Below, in pieces: positions 53,063 to 61,742 of a stretch of DNA of 64,000 nt. The stretch is from Chitinophaga barathri (lineage in GTDB: Bacteria; Bacteroidota; Bacteroidia; Chitinophagales; Chitinophagaceae): contig NZ_RMBX01000003.1 in assembly GCF_003807585.1 (NCBI RefSeq), forward strand, positions 496,001 to 560,000. Direction: 5' to 3'. The translations under genes were made by a program, and so were the position numbers. How positions within the stretch are numbered: the first letter of the stretch is position 1; the number at the start of each line of letters is the position of its first letter. The notes beneath the pieces are model-generated. The model saw only the letters and a list, made by a program, of their open reading frames with translations. It ran no database searches and was not told where the DNA came from.

Positions 53063-56000
53063 TTAGAATGAAAGGCTGGCCCCTACGTTGAACACCTTGC
53101 TCTGCGGGTATTGCAGACCGTTCCTGTCGTTGATCTCCGGGTCCAGGTTGTATTCTTTCAGGTTATCGAACATAAACAGGTTGTAAGCGTTCACATATAT
53201 TCTCGCGCGTTGCGCTTTCACCCTGTTCATCCAGTCCCCGGGCAACGTATACCCCAGCTCGATCGTTCTCGCGCGGAAATAGGTCACGTTGTGCATCCAG
53301 AAAGTGGACCACTGGTTATTGCTATGTCCGTGATCGTTGTAGCGGAGGGCCGGATATTTGCCGGGGATCCATTTGCTGTTGCGGTCCCAGATATTTTCCC
53401 TGTGCCAGCGGTCCGTGAATATTTTGTTCAGGTTGCCGTCGTTGGTGAAAGGCACTTTCATTTCATGCTCCTGGATCCAGGTGTAGTTGCTGGCGCCGGA
53501 GAAGTCCATTACAAAATCCCAGTTGCCGTATTGCAGGCCCAGCTGCAGGCCGAAGTTCATGTTCGGCTGCGAGCCGGAAGCCCAGCCCAGCGGGCGGCGG
53601 TCGTTGCCGGTGATCTTGCCGTCACCGTCCAGGTCCGCATATTTCAGGTCGCCGGGCAGCAGGGTACGGTTACCCTGGCCGTCGATGTTCACGGGATAAT
53701 TGTCTATTTCTTCCTGGCTCTGGAACTGGCCGATGTATTCCAGCACCCATTCAAAACCCTGCCAGCGGCCTTCGCCGGAGGCGAAATACTGGTCTACCGA
53801 GTTAAAGAACACGGGGTTGTAACTGGAGATAAATTTGCCGCGGGAGTAGCTGATGTTCCCGCCTACGCGGTATTTCAGCTTCTGGCCCAGTTCGCCGTTG
53901 TACTGCAAGTTGAAGTCCACGCCGGTACGGGCGTCCTGGTTGATATTTTCATCGGGGATAGCGTAACCCAGCTCGGAGGGGATCAGCACGTCGGTCTTCC
54001 TGCCGCGCAGCCCGTCGCGTTTGCGGTAATAATAATCGATGGCGCCGGAGAGTCTATTGTCGAAGAAACCGAAGTCGATACCAAAGTCCAGGTGCGAGCT
54101 TTTCAGCCAGGTGATATTACGGATGGGCGCTCCCCTGTCGCGGGACCCGATGACGGGCTTGCCATCCAGGATGGCTACGCCGTCGTTGTAATTATACCCT
54201 TCAATGTAGGAGAATTCAGCCAGGCCGAGGGCGCTGCCGTCGTCACCCAGGATGCCGTAGGAGCCTCTCAGCTTCAGGTCAGACAAAATGCGGTTGTTGC
54301 CCAGCAGGTTTTTCATAAAACCTTCTTCGGTGATGCGCCATGCGGCGGACACGCTCGGGAAATAACCCACGCGGCGGTCGGGCGCAAAGAGATAGGAAGC
54401 ATCACGGCGCATGAGGCCTTCGATGAAGTATTTGTTTGCATAGCTGTAGTTCAGACGGCCTGCGATACCTGTCCTGGCCTGCCTGTAATCCTCATCCCTG
54501 TAAGTATCCGCCGTGCTGAAGTAGATCAGCGGCAGTACGTTCGTGGTAGGCACGGAATGTATCCAGTTCACCAGGCGCTGGTTGTTGATACGTTCGGACA
54601 CGACCATGGCGGACACCGTGTGTTTGCCAAATGATTTGTCGTAGGTCAGCCTGATCTGCGAGCTTTGATTGATCACTTTTTCCTGGTTTCTTTCACGCCA
54701 TGGGTTGATACTGCCGCCGGTGCGGGTATAGGTATCGTTTGAGGGATCGTAGGTGTAAGTGTCGTAGGTATACTCATGGTTATTCAGCAGGTTGTCCGCA
54801 AAATAATACGAGTACAGGCCGGCAAGCTTCAGGCCTTTCACACCAGGGATCTCCCATTCACCGTCCAGGTTCATCTGCAGCTGGCGCCAGTCGCTTTTGT
54901 ATTTACCGGCGTGTGTGGTGTTGAGATATCCCCAGTTGGTTTCGTTGTGTTTGATATCGTTCAGATAATTGGGATTATCGTTGGCGAAAGGCCTTTCCAT
55001 GGGCGTATTGCGGAGGATGGCGAAACGTGCCTGCCAGTAGTCGTCCGAATGAGGCACGCCGGGGTTCTCCCTTGTTTCCACCCTTCCGTTGATAGACATG
55101 CCTACTTTGAGGCCATTGGCCACGCGGGCGGACACATTGCTCTGGATATTGGTACGTTCAAACTTGTATTCCCTGCCCAGTACCGAGTTCTGGAACAGTC
55201 GCGTGGCGGAGAGGTAATAAGTCACTTTCTCGGTGCCGCCGGTGAAGTTCAGGTTATACGTATTTATAGGCGTGTTGCTCTTTACAATATAATCGCGCCA
55301 GTTAAAACTCTTATAGCCGTATTCCGTGCCTGCTTTGTATTTGTCCAGCTCGGCCTGTGTGATGTTCGTGGTGATGGGGTTGCCGCCTACGGGCACTACG
55401 CGGTTCATTTCCGCTTCGGCTTTCAGGCTCATGTAGTCGTATGAATTATCCAGCACGTCGATGAAACGCGTCCAGCTTTGAACGCCCCAGTTGGCGGAGA
55501 GATTGATAGAGCTGCGCTGGCCTAGTTTACCTCTTTTGGTTTGCACCACTACCACGCCATTAGCCGCGCGCACGCCGTAAATGGCCGCGGAAGCGTCTTT
55601 CAGGAAAGAGATGCTTTCAATGTCGTTCGGCGAAATATTATTGAACTGGCCCTGGTCCTGCTGCACACCGTCTATTACAAACAACGGCGCGCCCATGTTG
55701 CGTATCTGGATGCTGGCGGATGCGCCGGGGCGCCCGTCCGCCATCCTGAAAGACACGCCCGGTACCTTACCGGCCAGCGTGGTGCTCACGGTGGAGCCGC
55801 CGCGCACGTTGCCGATTTCATCCGCGGTGACGCTGGAAATGGCATTGGTAAGGGACTTTTTGCGGGTGGAGCCGTAACCTACCACCACTACGTCAGTTAA
55901 GTCCGTAGCAGAGCTGGAGAGCGTTACATTGATGCTGCTCCTCCCCCCCACCGGCACTTCCTGCGTTTTAAAACCCACCATGGTGAACACGAGCACTGCA

Positions 56001-56245
56001 TTTTCTTTTACAGTAATGGTGTAATTGCCTTCCATGGTAGAAAGCGTGCCGTTGCGGGTGCCTTTTTCGTATACGGTCACCTGCGGCAAAATGTTGCCCG
56101 TGCTGTCTTTCACGGAGCCTGTTATTTTTTGCGTGCCTGTTTGCGCGAGCGCCGGCAGACACAACGCGCCCAGCAACATCAGCAGCAATAAGCGCAGCCG
56201 TGTTCCTTTGAGCGCAAAGATTTTAGTGTGTGTAAATTCGTTCAT
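53063..56245 (-). CDS. SusC/RagA-family TonB-dependent transporter (first gene of the oxidative PUL)
   Basis: This 1060-residue outer-membrane transporter has a signal peptide (about 1-34, LPALAQ), a carboxypeptidase-regulatory-like domain at about 38-112 (KITGSVKDSTGNILPQVTV), and TonB box DVVVVGYGSTRKKSLTN (about 118-134). The plug holds QGQFNNISPNDIESISFLKDASAAIYGVRAANGVVVVQTK, and the barrel ends with an aromatic strand (NVGASLSF). It opens the minus-strand operon that ends at 41583. Its promoter shares the 399-base gap with the divergent sensor-kinase gene. TATGTTTC near 56273-56280 on the minus strand is one base from the -7 consensus. Confidence 0.94.
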   Translation of the reverse strand: MNEFTHTKIFALKGTRLRLLLLMLLGALCLPALAQTGTQKITGSVKDSTGNILPQVTVYEKGTRNGTLSTMEGNYTITVKENAVLVFTMVGFKTQEVPVGGRSSINVTLSSSATDLTDVVVVGYGSTRKKSLTNAISSVTADEIGNVRGGSTVSTTLAGKVPGVSFRMADGRPGASASIQIRNMGAPLFVIDGVQQDQGQFNNISPNDIESISFLKDASAAIYGVRAANGVVVVQTKRGKLGQRSSINLSANWGVQSWTRFIDVLDNSYDYMSLKAEAEMNRVVPVGGNPITTNITQAELDKYKAGTEYGYKSFNWRDYIVKSNTPINTYNLNFTGGTEKVTYYLSATRLFQNSVLGREYKFERTNIQSNVSARVANGLKVGMSINGRVETRENPGVPHSDDYWQARFAILRNTPMERPFANDNPNYLNDIKHNETNWGYLNTTHAGKYKSDWRQLQMNLDGEWEIPGVKGLKLAGLYSYYFADNLLNNHEYTYDTYTYDPSNDTYTRTGGSINPWRERNQEKVINQSSQIRLTYDKSFGKHTVSAMVVSERINNQRLVNWIHSVPTTNVLPLIYFSTADTYRDEDYRQARTGIAGRLNYSYANKYFIEGLMRRDASYLFAPDRRVGYFPSVSAAWRITEEGFMKNLLGNNRILSDLKLRGSYGILGDDGSALGLAEFSYIEGYNYNDGVAILDGKPVIGSRDRGAPIRNITWLKSSHLDFGIDFGFFDNRLSGAIDYYYRKRDGLRGRKTDVLIPSELGYAIPDENINQDARTGVDFNLQYNGELGQKLKYRVGGNISYSRGKFISSYNPVFFNSVDQYFASGEGRWQGFEWVLEYIGQFQSQEEIDNYPVNIDGQGNRTLLPGDLKYADLDGDGKITGNDRRPLGWASGSQPNMNFGLQLGLQYGNWDFVMDFSGASNYTWIQEHEMKVPFTNDGNLNKIFTDRWHRENIWDRNSKWIPGKYPALRYNDHGHSNNQWSTFWMHNVTYFRARTIELGYTLPGDWMNRVKAQRARIYVNAYNLFMFDNLKEYNLDPEINDRNGLQYPQSKVFNVGASLSF

Positions 56246-56644
56246 AAGTGAAATTGATTTTGGCAGTTAGGAAACATAGTTCTCCCATCAGGGCGCGTGC
56301 ATAGTTTTTAAACGCCTTGCAATTGTAGAGTGCGGAATATATTGGAAAAGGGTTCTCCGCGGAACGTGGATCTCTTGTTAGCGAATCATTTTGGTCATCA
56401 GCCGGAATTACACAATAGAAGCACGTTCCAGCTGATCCTCCGGCTGGGCGGAAGCTGGTTTACCTGCATCTAACATCAGTTTCATTAACGTTATCCAAAG
56501 AAAGAGAAATGATTTTATAACCATTCGCCGATTTATTTCATTTTTTCGCAAAAACGTACCAAATTTCAGCGCGCTTATTTATCGCTGTCCGGGAAAGATC
56601 AGGTTATTAATATTATATTTGGATCAGCGCACAAACTAACCACG
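56246..56644. promoter_or_regulatory. Divergent promoter region of the oxidative PUL and its sensor kinase
   Basis: No gene is seen. GGAACGTG (56361-56368) and CACGTTCC (56422-56429) are perfect inverted 8-mers 53 bases apart, candidate sites for the REC-AraC regulator. TATATTTG (56614-56621) exactly matches the Bacteroidota -7 element TAnnTTTG, 23 bases before the kinase start. Confidence 0.5.
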
Positions 56645-59600
56645 TTGAAAAAAAGAATATTCATACTGCTGCTGATTGCGCTCTCCGCCGGGCATTCCGC
56701 CAACGCCCAGAAGTATTATTTCAGGCATTACCAGGTAGAGAACGGCTTGTCTCACAACACAGTGTTCTGTGTGCAGCAGGACCAGCAGGGATTTATATGG
56801 ATGGGCACCAAAGACGGGCTAAACCGCTTTGACGGGCATGCATTCAAAGTATTCCGCAACATTCCGGGGGACAGTACCAGCCTTGCTTCGAACTTTGTGT
56901 ATTCGCTGGACGTGGATCCAAACGGGCAGCTGTGGGTAGGCGCCAGCATTGGATTGTACCGTTACCACCCGGTGACGGAAAGTTTTGAAATGATAAAAGG
57001 CACCGGCGCTAAAGGCGTCGGTTCTGTGAAATGCGATAAAAAAGGATTGATATGGTTCATGGAGGGGTATTCCCTTTACAGCTACGACCCGATCAAAGAT
57101 ACGCTCATTCATCACCTGGACCCCGCAGGAAGAGAAGATGCGGTAACGGATATTAACATAGACGATGCCGGCAATATATGGCTGGGCTCCTGGAAAGGCA
57201 CGGTGCGGACATTCAACAGCAGTAAAGCATTCGATATTTTCAGCCATTCGCCCAAAGTGACCTACAAACAGGTGACCGTCATTATGCCCGCATCCGGCGG
57301 CAGGCTACTGGTGGGCACTTCCAACCAGGGGCTTAAACTGCTGGACCCGCACAAGGGTACTTATGAAGACCTCATGACCAGGACGAATAATGACGTCGCT
57401 ATCTATGTACGCCACATCCTGCATCACCAGGGCGATGAATACTGGATAGCCACAGAGTCCGGCATTTACGTGTACAACCTCGCCACGCGCCGGTACATCA
57501 ACCTGAAAAAAGAATACAACAATCCCTACTCGCTTACGGACAACGCCGTGTACTACCTCCATAAAGACAAAGAAGGCGGCATGTGGGCCGGCACTTTTTT
57601 CGGCGGGAGCAATTATTACCCACGGCAATACACCTATTTCCAGAAGTGGTTCCCGGACAACAGCAGTAACACCCTCAGCGGAAACGCCGTGCGCGAGATC
57701 TGTGAAGACCGTTTCGGGAATATCTGGGCCGGCACGGAGGATAACGGTATCAATAAAATAGATCCCGCCACGGGCAAGATCACCCAGTATCAGCCCTGCA
57801 GGAATGCCAACGGCATCTCCCATACCAATATCCACGGGCTTTATGCGGAGGGAAATAACCTCTGGATTGGCACGCTGGACAATGGCCTGGATAAAATGGA
57901 CATCCGTAGCGGCCAGGTGGTGAAACATTACGCCGCCGGCCCGGGCTCGTTTTCCAGCAACTTTATCCTCTGGATATACAAAGCCCGGAACGGCTCGCTG
58001 TTCCTCGGCACCGGCTCGGAGCTGGCAAAATATGATCATACAAAAGACGCGTTCCTCAAAACAGACCTGATGCCGAACAGCAACCAGCGCAGCATTGCGG
58101 AATCGGAGGACGGCACCATCTGGGCGGCCACGGCGGACAACGGGCTGTACTGGTTCAATGAAGCCACCGGGCAGAAAGGGAACTACCGTCATAATCCCGG
58201 CGATACCTGCAGTCTCAGCGCCAATTCGCTGAACACCGTGTTTATAGACAGCCGCCAGCAGATATGGACCGGCTCCGAAGGTTTCGGGCTGAACAGGCTG
58301 ACACCCGCCACCGGCTGTTTTAAAAGATATACCACCCAACAGGGCCTGCCCAGCGATTATATCTTCAAGGTGCTGGAAGATGACCGGGGCAACATGTGGG
58401 TGACCACCTCCCGGGGCCTTGCCTGCCTGAACCCGAATACGGGCGCCATACAGGTGTTTACCAGCATCAACGGGCTGCTGAACGACCAGTTCAACTACAA
58501 CTCCGGTTACAAGGACAAAAACGGCAGGATGTACCTCGGCAGCGTAAAAGGCATGATCAGTTTTAACCCGGACCAGTTCCTGCCGGACACTTTCGTGGCA
58601 CCGGTATACATTACCGGTTTTAATGTCAAGAACAAAGCCACGGCAAGGGAAGACAAACGCGCGCTTTTTTTCACCAAAAAGATCGTGCTGCCGTATGACC
58701 AGTCGTCCTTCAGCATAGACTTCGCAGCGCTGAGCTTTACCGCGCCCGATATGATCTCCTACGCCTATATGATGGAAGGACTGGACAAAGAGTGGACCTA
58801 TCTCAAAACCAACCGCATCGTATATTTCACGGATCTGAAACCCGGGCGTTACACCTTCAGGGTGAGCACTACGGACAACAACGGAAAGCTGGGCGACCAT
58901 CCCGCGTGGCTGGAAATTGAGATCAGGCCGCCTTACTGGGCCACTTCCTGGGCGTATGTTTTATACGCTGTCATCGTGGCGAGCGCCGCTTATTATTTTA
59001 TCCGGCGGTATCATATCCGGCAGACGCTCAAACACAAACGCAAACTGGAAGAGCTGCAACTGAAAAAAGAAAAAGAACTGTACCAGGCAAAAGTAGACTT
59101 CCTCACGAACGTGGCCCACGAGATCAATACGCCGCTTACGCTCATCAAAGGGCCGCTGGAGCAGGTGATAGAAAACCCTGAGCGGCTGCAGGCGAACCGC
59201 AATCACCTGCAGATCATGGAACGGAATACGAACCGGCTGGTACAGCTCACGAACCAACTGCTGGATTTCCGGCAGACGGAGGCCACCGGTTTCAGGCTCG
59301 ATTTTAAACGGTTGAATATCTCCTCCATTCTCCAGGACACCTTTGACAACTTCAGGCTGCCCGCCGCGCAAAAGAAGCTCGATTTCAGGCTGAAAATGAC
59401 CACAGAAGACATCTATGCGTATGCGGACGAAGAAGGTATCAACAAAATATTCAGCAACCTGTTCAGCAATGCCATCAAGTATGCCGACAAAAATGTAAAA
59501 ATAACGTTGCGGGAAAACGGGAAGGACATCATCCTTGAAGTAACCAACGACGGCCCGTTGATACCGGAAGAAATGCGGGAGAAAATATTTGCGCCATTTG

Positions 59601-59770
59601 TGCGCCTGAAAGAGAACGAAAAACAAAAAGGCACAGGAATAGGGCTGAGTATATGCCGCAGCCTGACCGTGCTGCACAAAGGCGAGCTGTATGCGGCACA
59701 GTCCGAAGACGGCCTGAATACCTTTGTGCTCACCCTGCCTGTTGGCCAGGCAATATCAACCGAAATATAA
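56645..59770 (+). CDS. Propeller-type sensor histidine kinase (N-terminal part of a split HTCS)
   Basis: This 1041-residue inner-membrane kinase starts at TTG. A signal peptide (about 1-22) is followed by two periplasmic seven-bladed regulator propellers (about 25-640; repeats such as NIWAGTEDNGINKIDPATGKI) and a Y_Y_Y domain (about 680-750). A membrane helix (764-786) then leads to a HisKA domain with His825 in LTNVAHEINTPLTLIKG, and a HATPase domain (about 930-1035; N-box LFSNAIKYA, G-box GTGIGLSICRSL). It matches hybrid two-component sensors, which detect periplasmic oligosaccharides, but ends before the receiver. The next gene encodes REC-AraC in the same frame, 9 bases later. It probably controls the divergent operon. 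Confidence 0.93.
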   Translation: MKKRIFILLLIALSAGHSANAQKYYFRHYQVENGLSHNTVFCVQQDQQGFIWMGTKDGLNRFDGHAFKVFRNIPGDSTSLASNFVYSLDVDPNGQLWVGASIGLYRYHPVTESFEMIKGTGAKGVGSVKCDKKGLIWFMEGYSLYSYDPIKDTLIHHLDPAGREDAVTDINIDDAGNIWLGSWKGTVRTFNSSKAFDIFSHSPKVTYKQVTVIMPASGGRLLVGTSNQGLKLLDPHKGTYEDLMTRTNNDVAIYVRHILHHQGDEYWIATESGIYVYNLATRRYINLKKEYNNPYSLTDNAVYYLHKDKEGGMWAGTFFGGSNYYPRQYTYFQKWFPDNSSNTLSGNAVREICEDRFGNIWAGTEDNGINKIDPATGKITQYQPCRNANGISHTNIHGLYAEGNNLWIGTLDNGLDKMDIRSGQVVKHYAAGPGSFSSNFILWIYKARNGSLFLGTGSELAKYDHTKDAFLKTDLMPNSNQRSIAESEDGTIWAATADNGLYWFNEATGQKGNYRHNPGDTCSLSANSLNTVFIDSRQQIWTGSEGFGLNRLTPATGCFKRYTTQQGLPSDYIFKVLEDDRGNMWVTTSRGLACLNPNTGAIQVFTSINGLLNDQFNYNSGYKDKNGRMYLGSVKGMISFNPDQFLPDTFVAPVYITGFNVKNKATAREDKRALFFTKKIVLPYDQSSFSIDFAALSFTAPDMISYAYMMEGLDKEWTYLKTNRIVYFTDLKPGRYTFRVSTTDNNGKLGDHPAWLEIEIRPPYWATSWAYVLYAVIVASAAYYFIRRYHIRQTLKHKRKLEELQLKKEKELYQAKVDFLTNVAHEINTPLTLIKGPLEQVIENPERLQANRNHLQIMERNTNRLVQLTNQLLDFRQTEATGFRLDFKRLNISSILQDTFDNFRLPAAQKKLDFRLKMTTEDIYAYADEEGINKIFSNLFSNAIKYADKNVKITLRENGKDIILEVTNDGPLIPEEMREKIFAPFVRLKENEKQKGTGIGLSICRSLTVLHKGELYAAQSEDGLNTFVLTLPVGQAISTEI

Positions 59771-59779
59771 ACCACCGTT

Positions 59780-60538
59780 ATGCAACCTGTTATTCTGCTT
59801 GTTGACGACAACGAAGAGATCCTCGATTTTGTCAGCTCGATCCTTGAAAGCGAGTATACCATCCTCCGTTCGGAAAACGGCGAGGAAGCCATCCGCCTGC
59901 TGCACGCGGAAAGCGTGGACCTCGTGATCAGCGATGTGATGATGCCGGAAATAGACGGGCTGGAGCTCTGCAAACGCATTAAGACCACCTTTGAGATCAG
60001 CCACATCCCCGTGATACTGCTCACGGCCAAAAACACGCTGCGCTCCAAGATAGAAGGACTGGAAACAGGCGCGGACGCCTATATCGAAAAACCTTTTTCC
60101 CCCGCCCATCTCAAAGTGCAGATCGCCAACCTGCTGAGCAACCGCATCAAGGTAAGGCAATACTTTGCCAGCACACCGCAGGCCGCCATCAATACCATGG
60201 CGCATACGGGCGAAGACAAGGCATTCCTCAACAGCATCTACGACTTCATTCTCCAGGAGATAGAAAATACGGAACTGGACGTGGATCACCTTTCACGTTT
60301 TGCGAACATGAGCAGGATCAGCCTGTACAGGAAGATCAAGGCGATATCCGATCTTACGCCCCATGAGCTGATCAATATCACCCGGTTAAAAAAAGCGGCG
60401 GAGCTGCTGGAAGAAAAAAACTATAAGATCTACGAAGTGGCGATGATGGTGGGATACAAATCGCAGACCCATTTCGGGAAAAATTTCACCAAACAGTTTG
60501 GCGTAAGTCCGAGCCAGTATGCAATGCAGAAGAAGTAA
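59780..60538 (+). CDS. REC-AraC response regulator (C-terminal part of a split HTCS)
   Basis: This 252-residue cytoplasmic regulator has a receiver domain (about 4-120) with acidic Asp9/Asp10, phospho-acceptor Asp52 (VISDVMMPEIDG), Thr82 and Lys104 (EKPF). An AraC helix-turn-helix domain (about 150-250) includes RFANMSRISLYRKIKAISDLTPHELI and VAMMVGYKSQTHFGKNFTKQFGVSPSQY. In typical Bacteroidota hybrid systems both parts are fused to the kinase. Here it starts 9 bases after the kinase stop in the same frame. It would be phosphorylated by that kinase and bind the PUL promoter. Confidence 0.94.
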   Translation: MQPVILLVDDNEEILDFVSSILESEYTILRSENGEEAIRLLHAESVDLVISDVMMPEIDGLELCKRIKTTFEISHIPVILLTAKNTLRSKIEGLETGADAYIEKPFSPAHLKVQIANLLSNRIKVRQYFASTPQAAINTMAHTGEDKAFLNSIYDFILQEIENTELDVDHLSRFANMSRISLYRKIKAISDLTPHELINITRLKKAAELLEEKNYKIYEVAMMVGYKSQTHFGKNFTKQFGVSPSQYAMQKK

Positions 60539-61103
60539 AGACCACCCGCCAGTTCCGGTACCGGAATAGCGCACGTTATAAAGGGATAAACAGGTCCTTT
60601 CCGCTAATATTTCTACCGGTTGTAATCTTGGTAGCAGGTGTATTCGGTTGCGGAGGAGCCGGAATTTAACGCCAGTGGCTATTCCAGTACGGTTCCGGGT
60701 ATGCGCATTCCTACCGGCGCAATATCGTCAGATGCACTCGTTGGTTCAAATATTTTACAGGAAATCAGTTGCCTGTGCACTGAAAACAGCTTAAATGCCT
60801 TAAAAGTGAATGTAATCGGGCATTCCCGGGGAATGGATACAATTCTTCATAGGTGGTTACGGTTTGTTTTACGTTTGTTTAGGTTATTGATAGAATATGG
60901 GTATGCTCATCAAAAAAACGGGTGTACCTGGTAGTACAATTCTCGTGGCCCTAAATTAGCGGAAACACACTATTCCCCGTATAGAGCGAATTCGCAAGGT
61001 TTGTAGTATTAATACTACATTGGCAAAAACCGTCCCGGGGAGTGGTGCGGGGCATGTAAAAATGATTACTTTTACGCTGTCTAAGTCTATTTGAACCGCT
61101 CCT
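60539..61103. promoter_or_regulatory. Intergenic region upstream of the NarL-type regulator
   Basis: No convincing gene lies in these 565 bases. TCTATTTG (61086-61093) is one mismatch from the Bacteroidota -7 element, 10 bases before the regulator start. An 18-bp palindrome at 61002-61019 is listed separately. Confidence 0.45.
61002..61019. promoter_or_regulatory. 18-bp perfect palindrome, candidate response-regulator site
   Basis: TGTAGTATT-AATACTACA is a perfect palindrome with no spacer, about 85 bases upstream of the NarL-type regulator start. Symmetric sites of this length suit a LuxR/NarL-type dimer, so autoregulation is a plausible guess. Confidence 0.5.
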
Positions 61104-61742
61104 ATGAAAACTGTACTCATTGCGGACGACCACTCTATCGTGAGATTAGGCGTTTCGCATATTATATCCACTCTCTCCACACCCACTGTCGTCGAAGAAG
61201 CGTCCACTTTCGACGAGGTGATTGTTTACCTTGAAACGAAACCTTTCGACCTGCTGATACTGGACATCAACATTCCGGGGGGTAACAACCTCCAGATGAT
61301 CGATGCCGTAAAGCTGCGCCAGCCGCAGATCAGGATACTGATGTTCAGCGGCTACGATGAGCAGTTGTTTGCCATCAATTACATGCAGGCCGGGGCGGAT
61401 GGTTACCTGGTAAAATATTCCCCTGAAGAAGAGATCAGATCGGCGATCAGCACGGTGCTCAATCAACAGAAATACATGAGTGCCGGCACGAAGGAGCAGC
61501 TGCTGAACATGCTCAACTCCCAGCGCGAACCGGTACAGAACCCGCTCTCCATCCTGTCCAGCCGCGAAGTGGAGGTGATGTACCTTCTCACGAAAGGTAT
61601 TCCCGTTGCGCGCATTGCGGACATGCTGAACCTGCAGGTCACTACCGTGAGCACCTACAAAACCCGCATCTTTGAAAAGCTGCAGATCAGCAATATTGTT
61701 GAGTTGCTGGAAAAAGTAAAAATGTACAGTACGGCTAACTGA
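61104..61742 (+). CDS. NarL/FixJ-family response regulator
   Basis: This 212-residue regulator has a receiver (about 3-118) with Asp8/Asp9, phospho-acceptor Asp54 (LLILDINIPGG) and a YLVKYS lysine. The C-terminal LuxR-type helix-turn-helix (about 148-205) carries the signature LSSREVEVMYLLTKGIPVARIADMLNL and VTTVSTYKTRIFEKLQISN. Its 3' end overlaps by 8 bases the 3' end of the convergent sensor kinase gene, which is a likely partner though unproven. Its targets are unknown. Confidence 0.93.
   Translation: MKTVLIADDHSIVRLGVSHIISTLSTPTVVEEASTFDEVIVYLETKPFDLLILDINIPGGNNLQMIDAVKLRQPQIRILMFSGYDEQLFAINYMQAGADGYLVKYSPEEEIRSAISTVLNQQKYMSAGTKEQLLNMLNSQREPVQNPLSILSSREVEVMYLLTKGIPVARIADMLNLQVTTVSTYKTRIFEKLQISNIVELLEKVKMYSTAN

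Noticed and set aside
57305..58900. 531-residue open frame opposite the sensor kinase
   Set aside because: It is an antisense shadow of a well-supported kinase gene and has low-complexity, non-family composition.
60638..60934. 98-residue open frame in the gap before the NarL-type regulator
   Set aside because: No recognisable motif and no promoter; composition looks like translated non-coding DNA.
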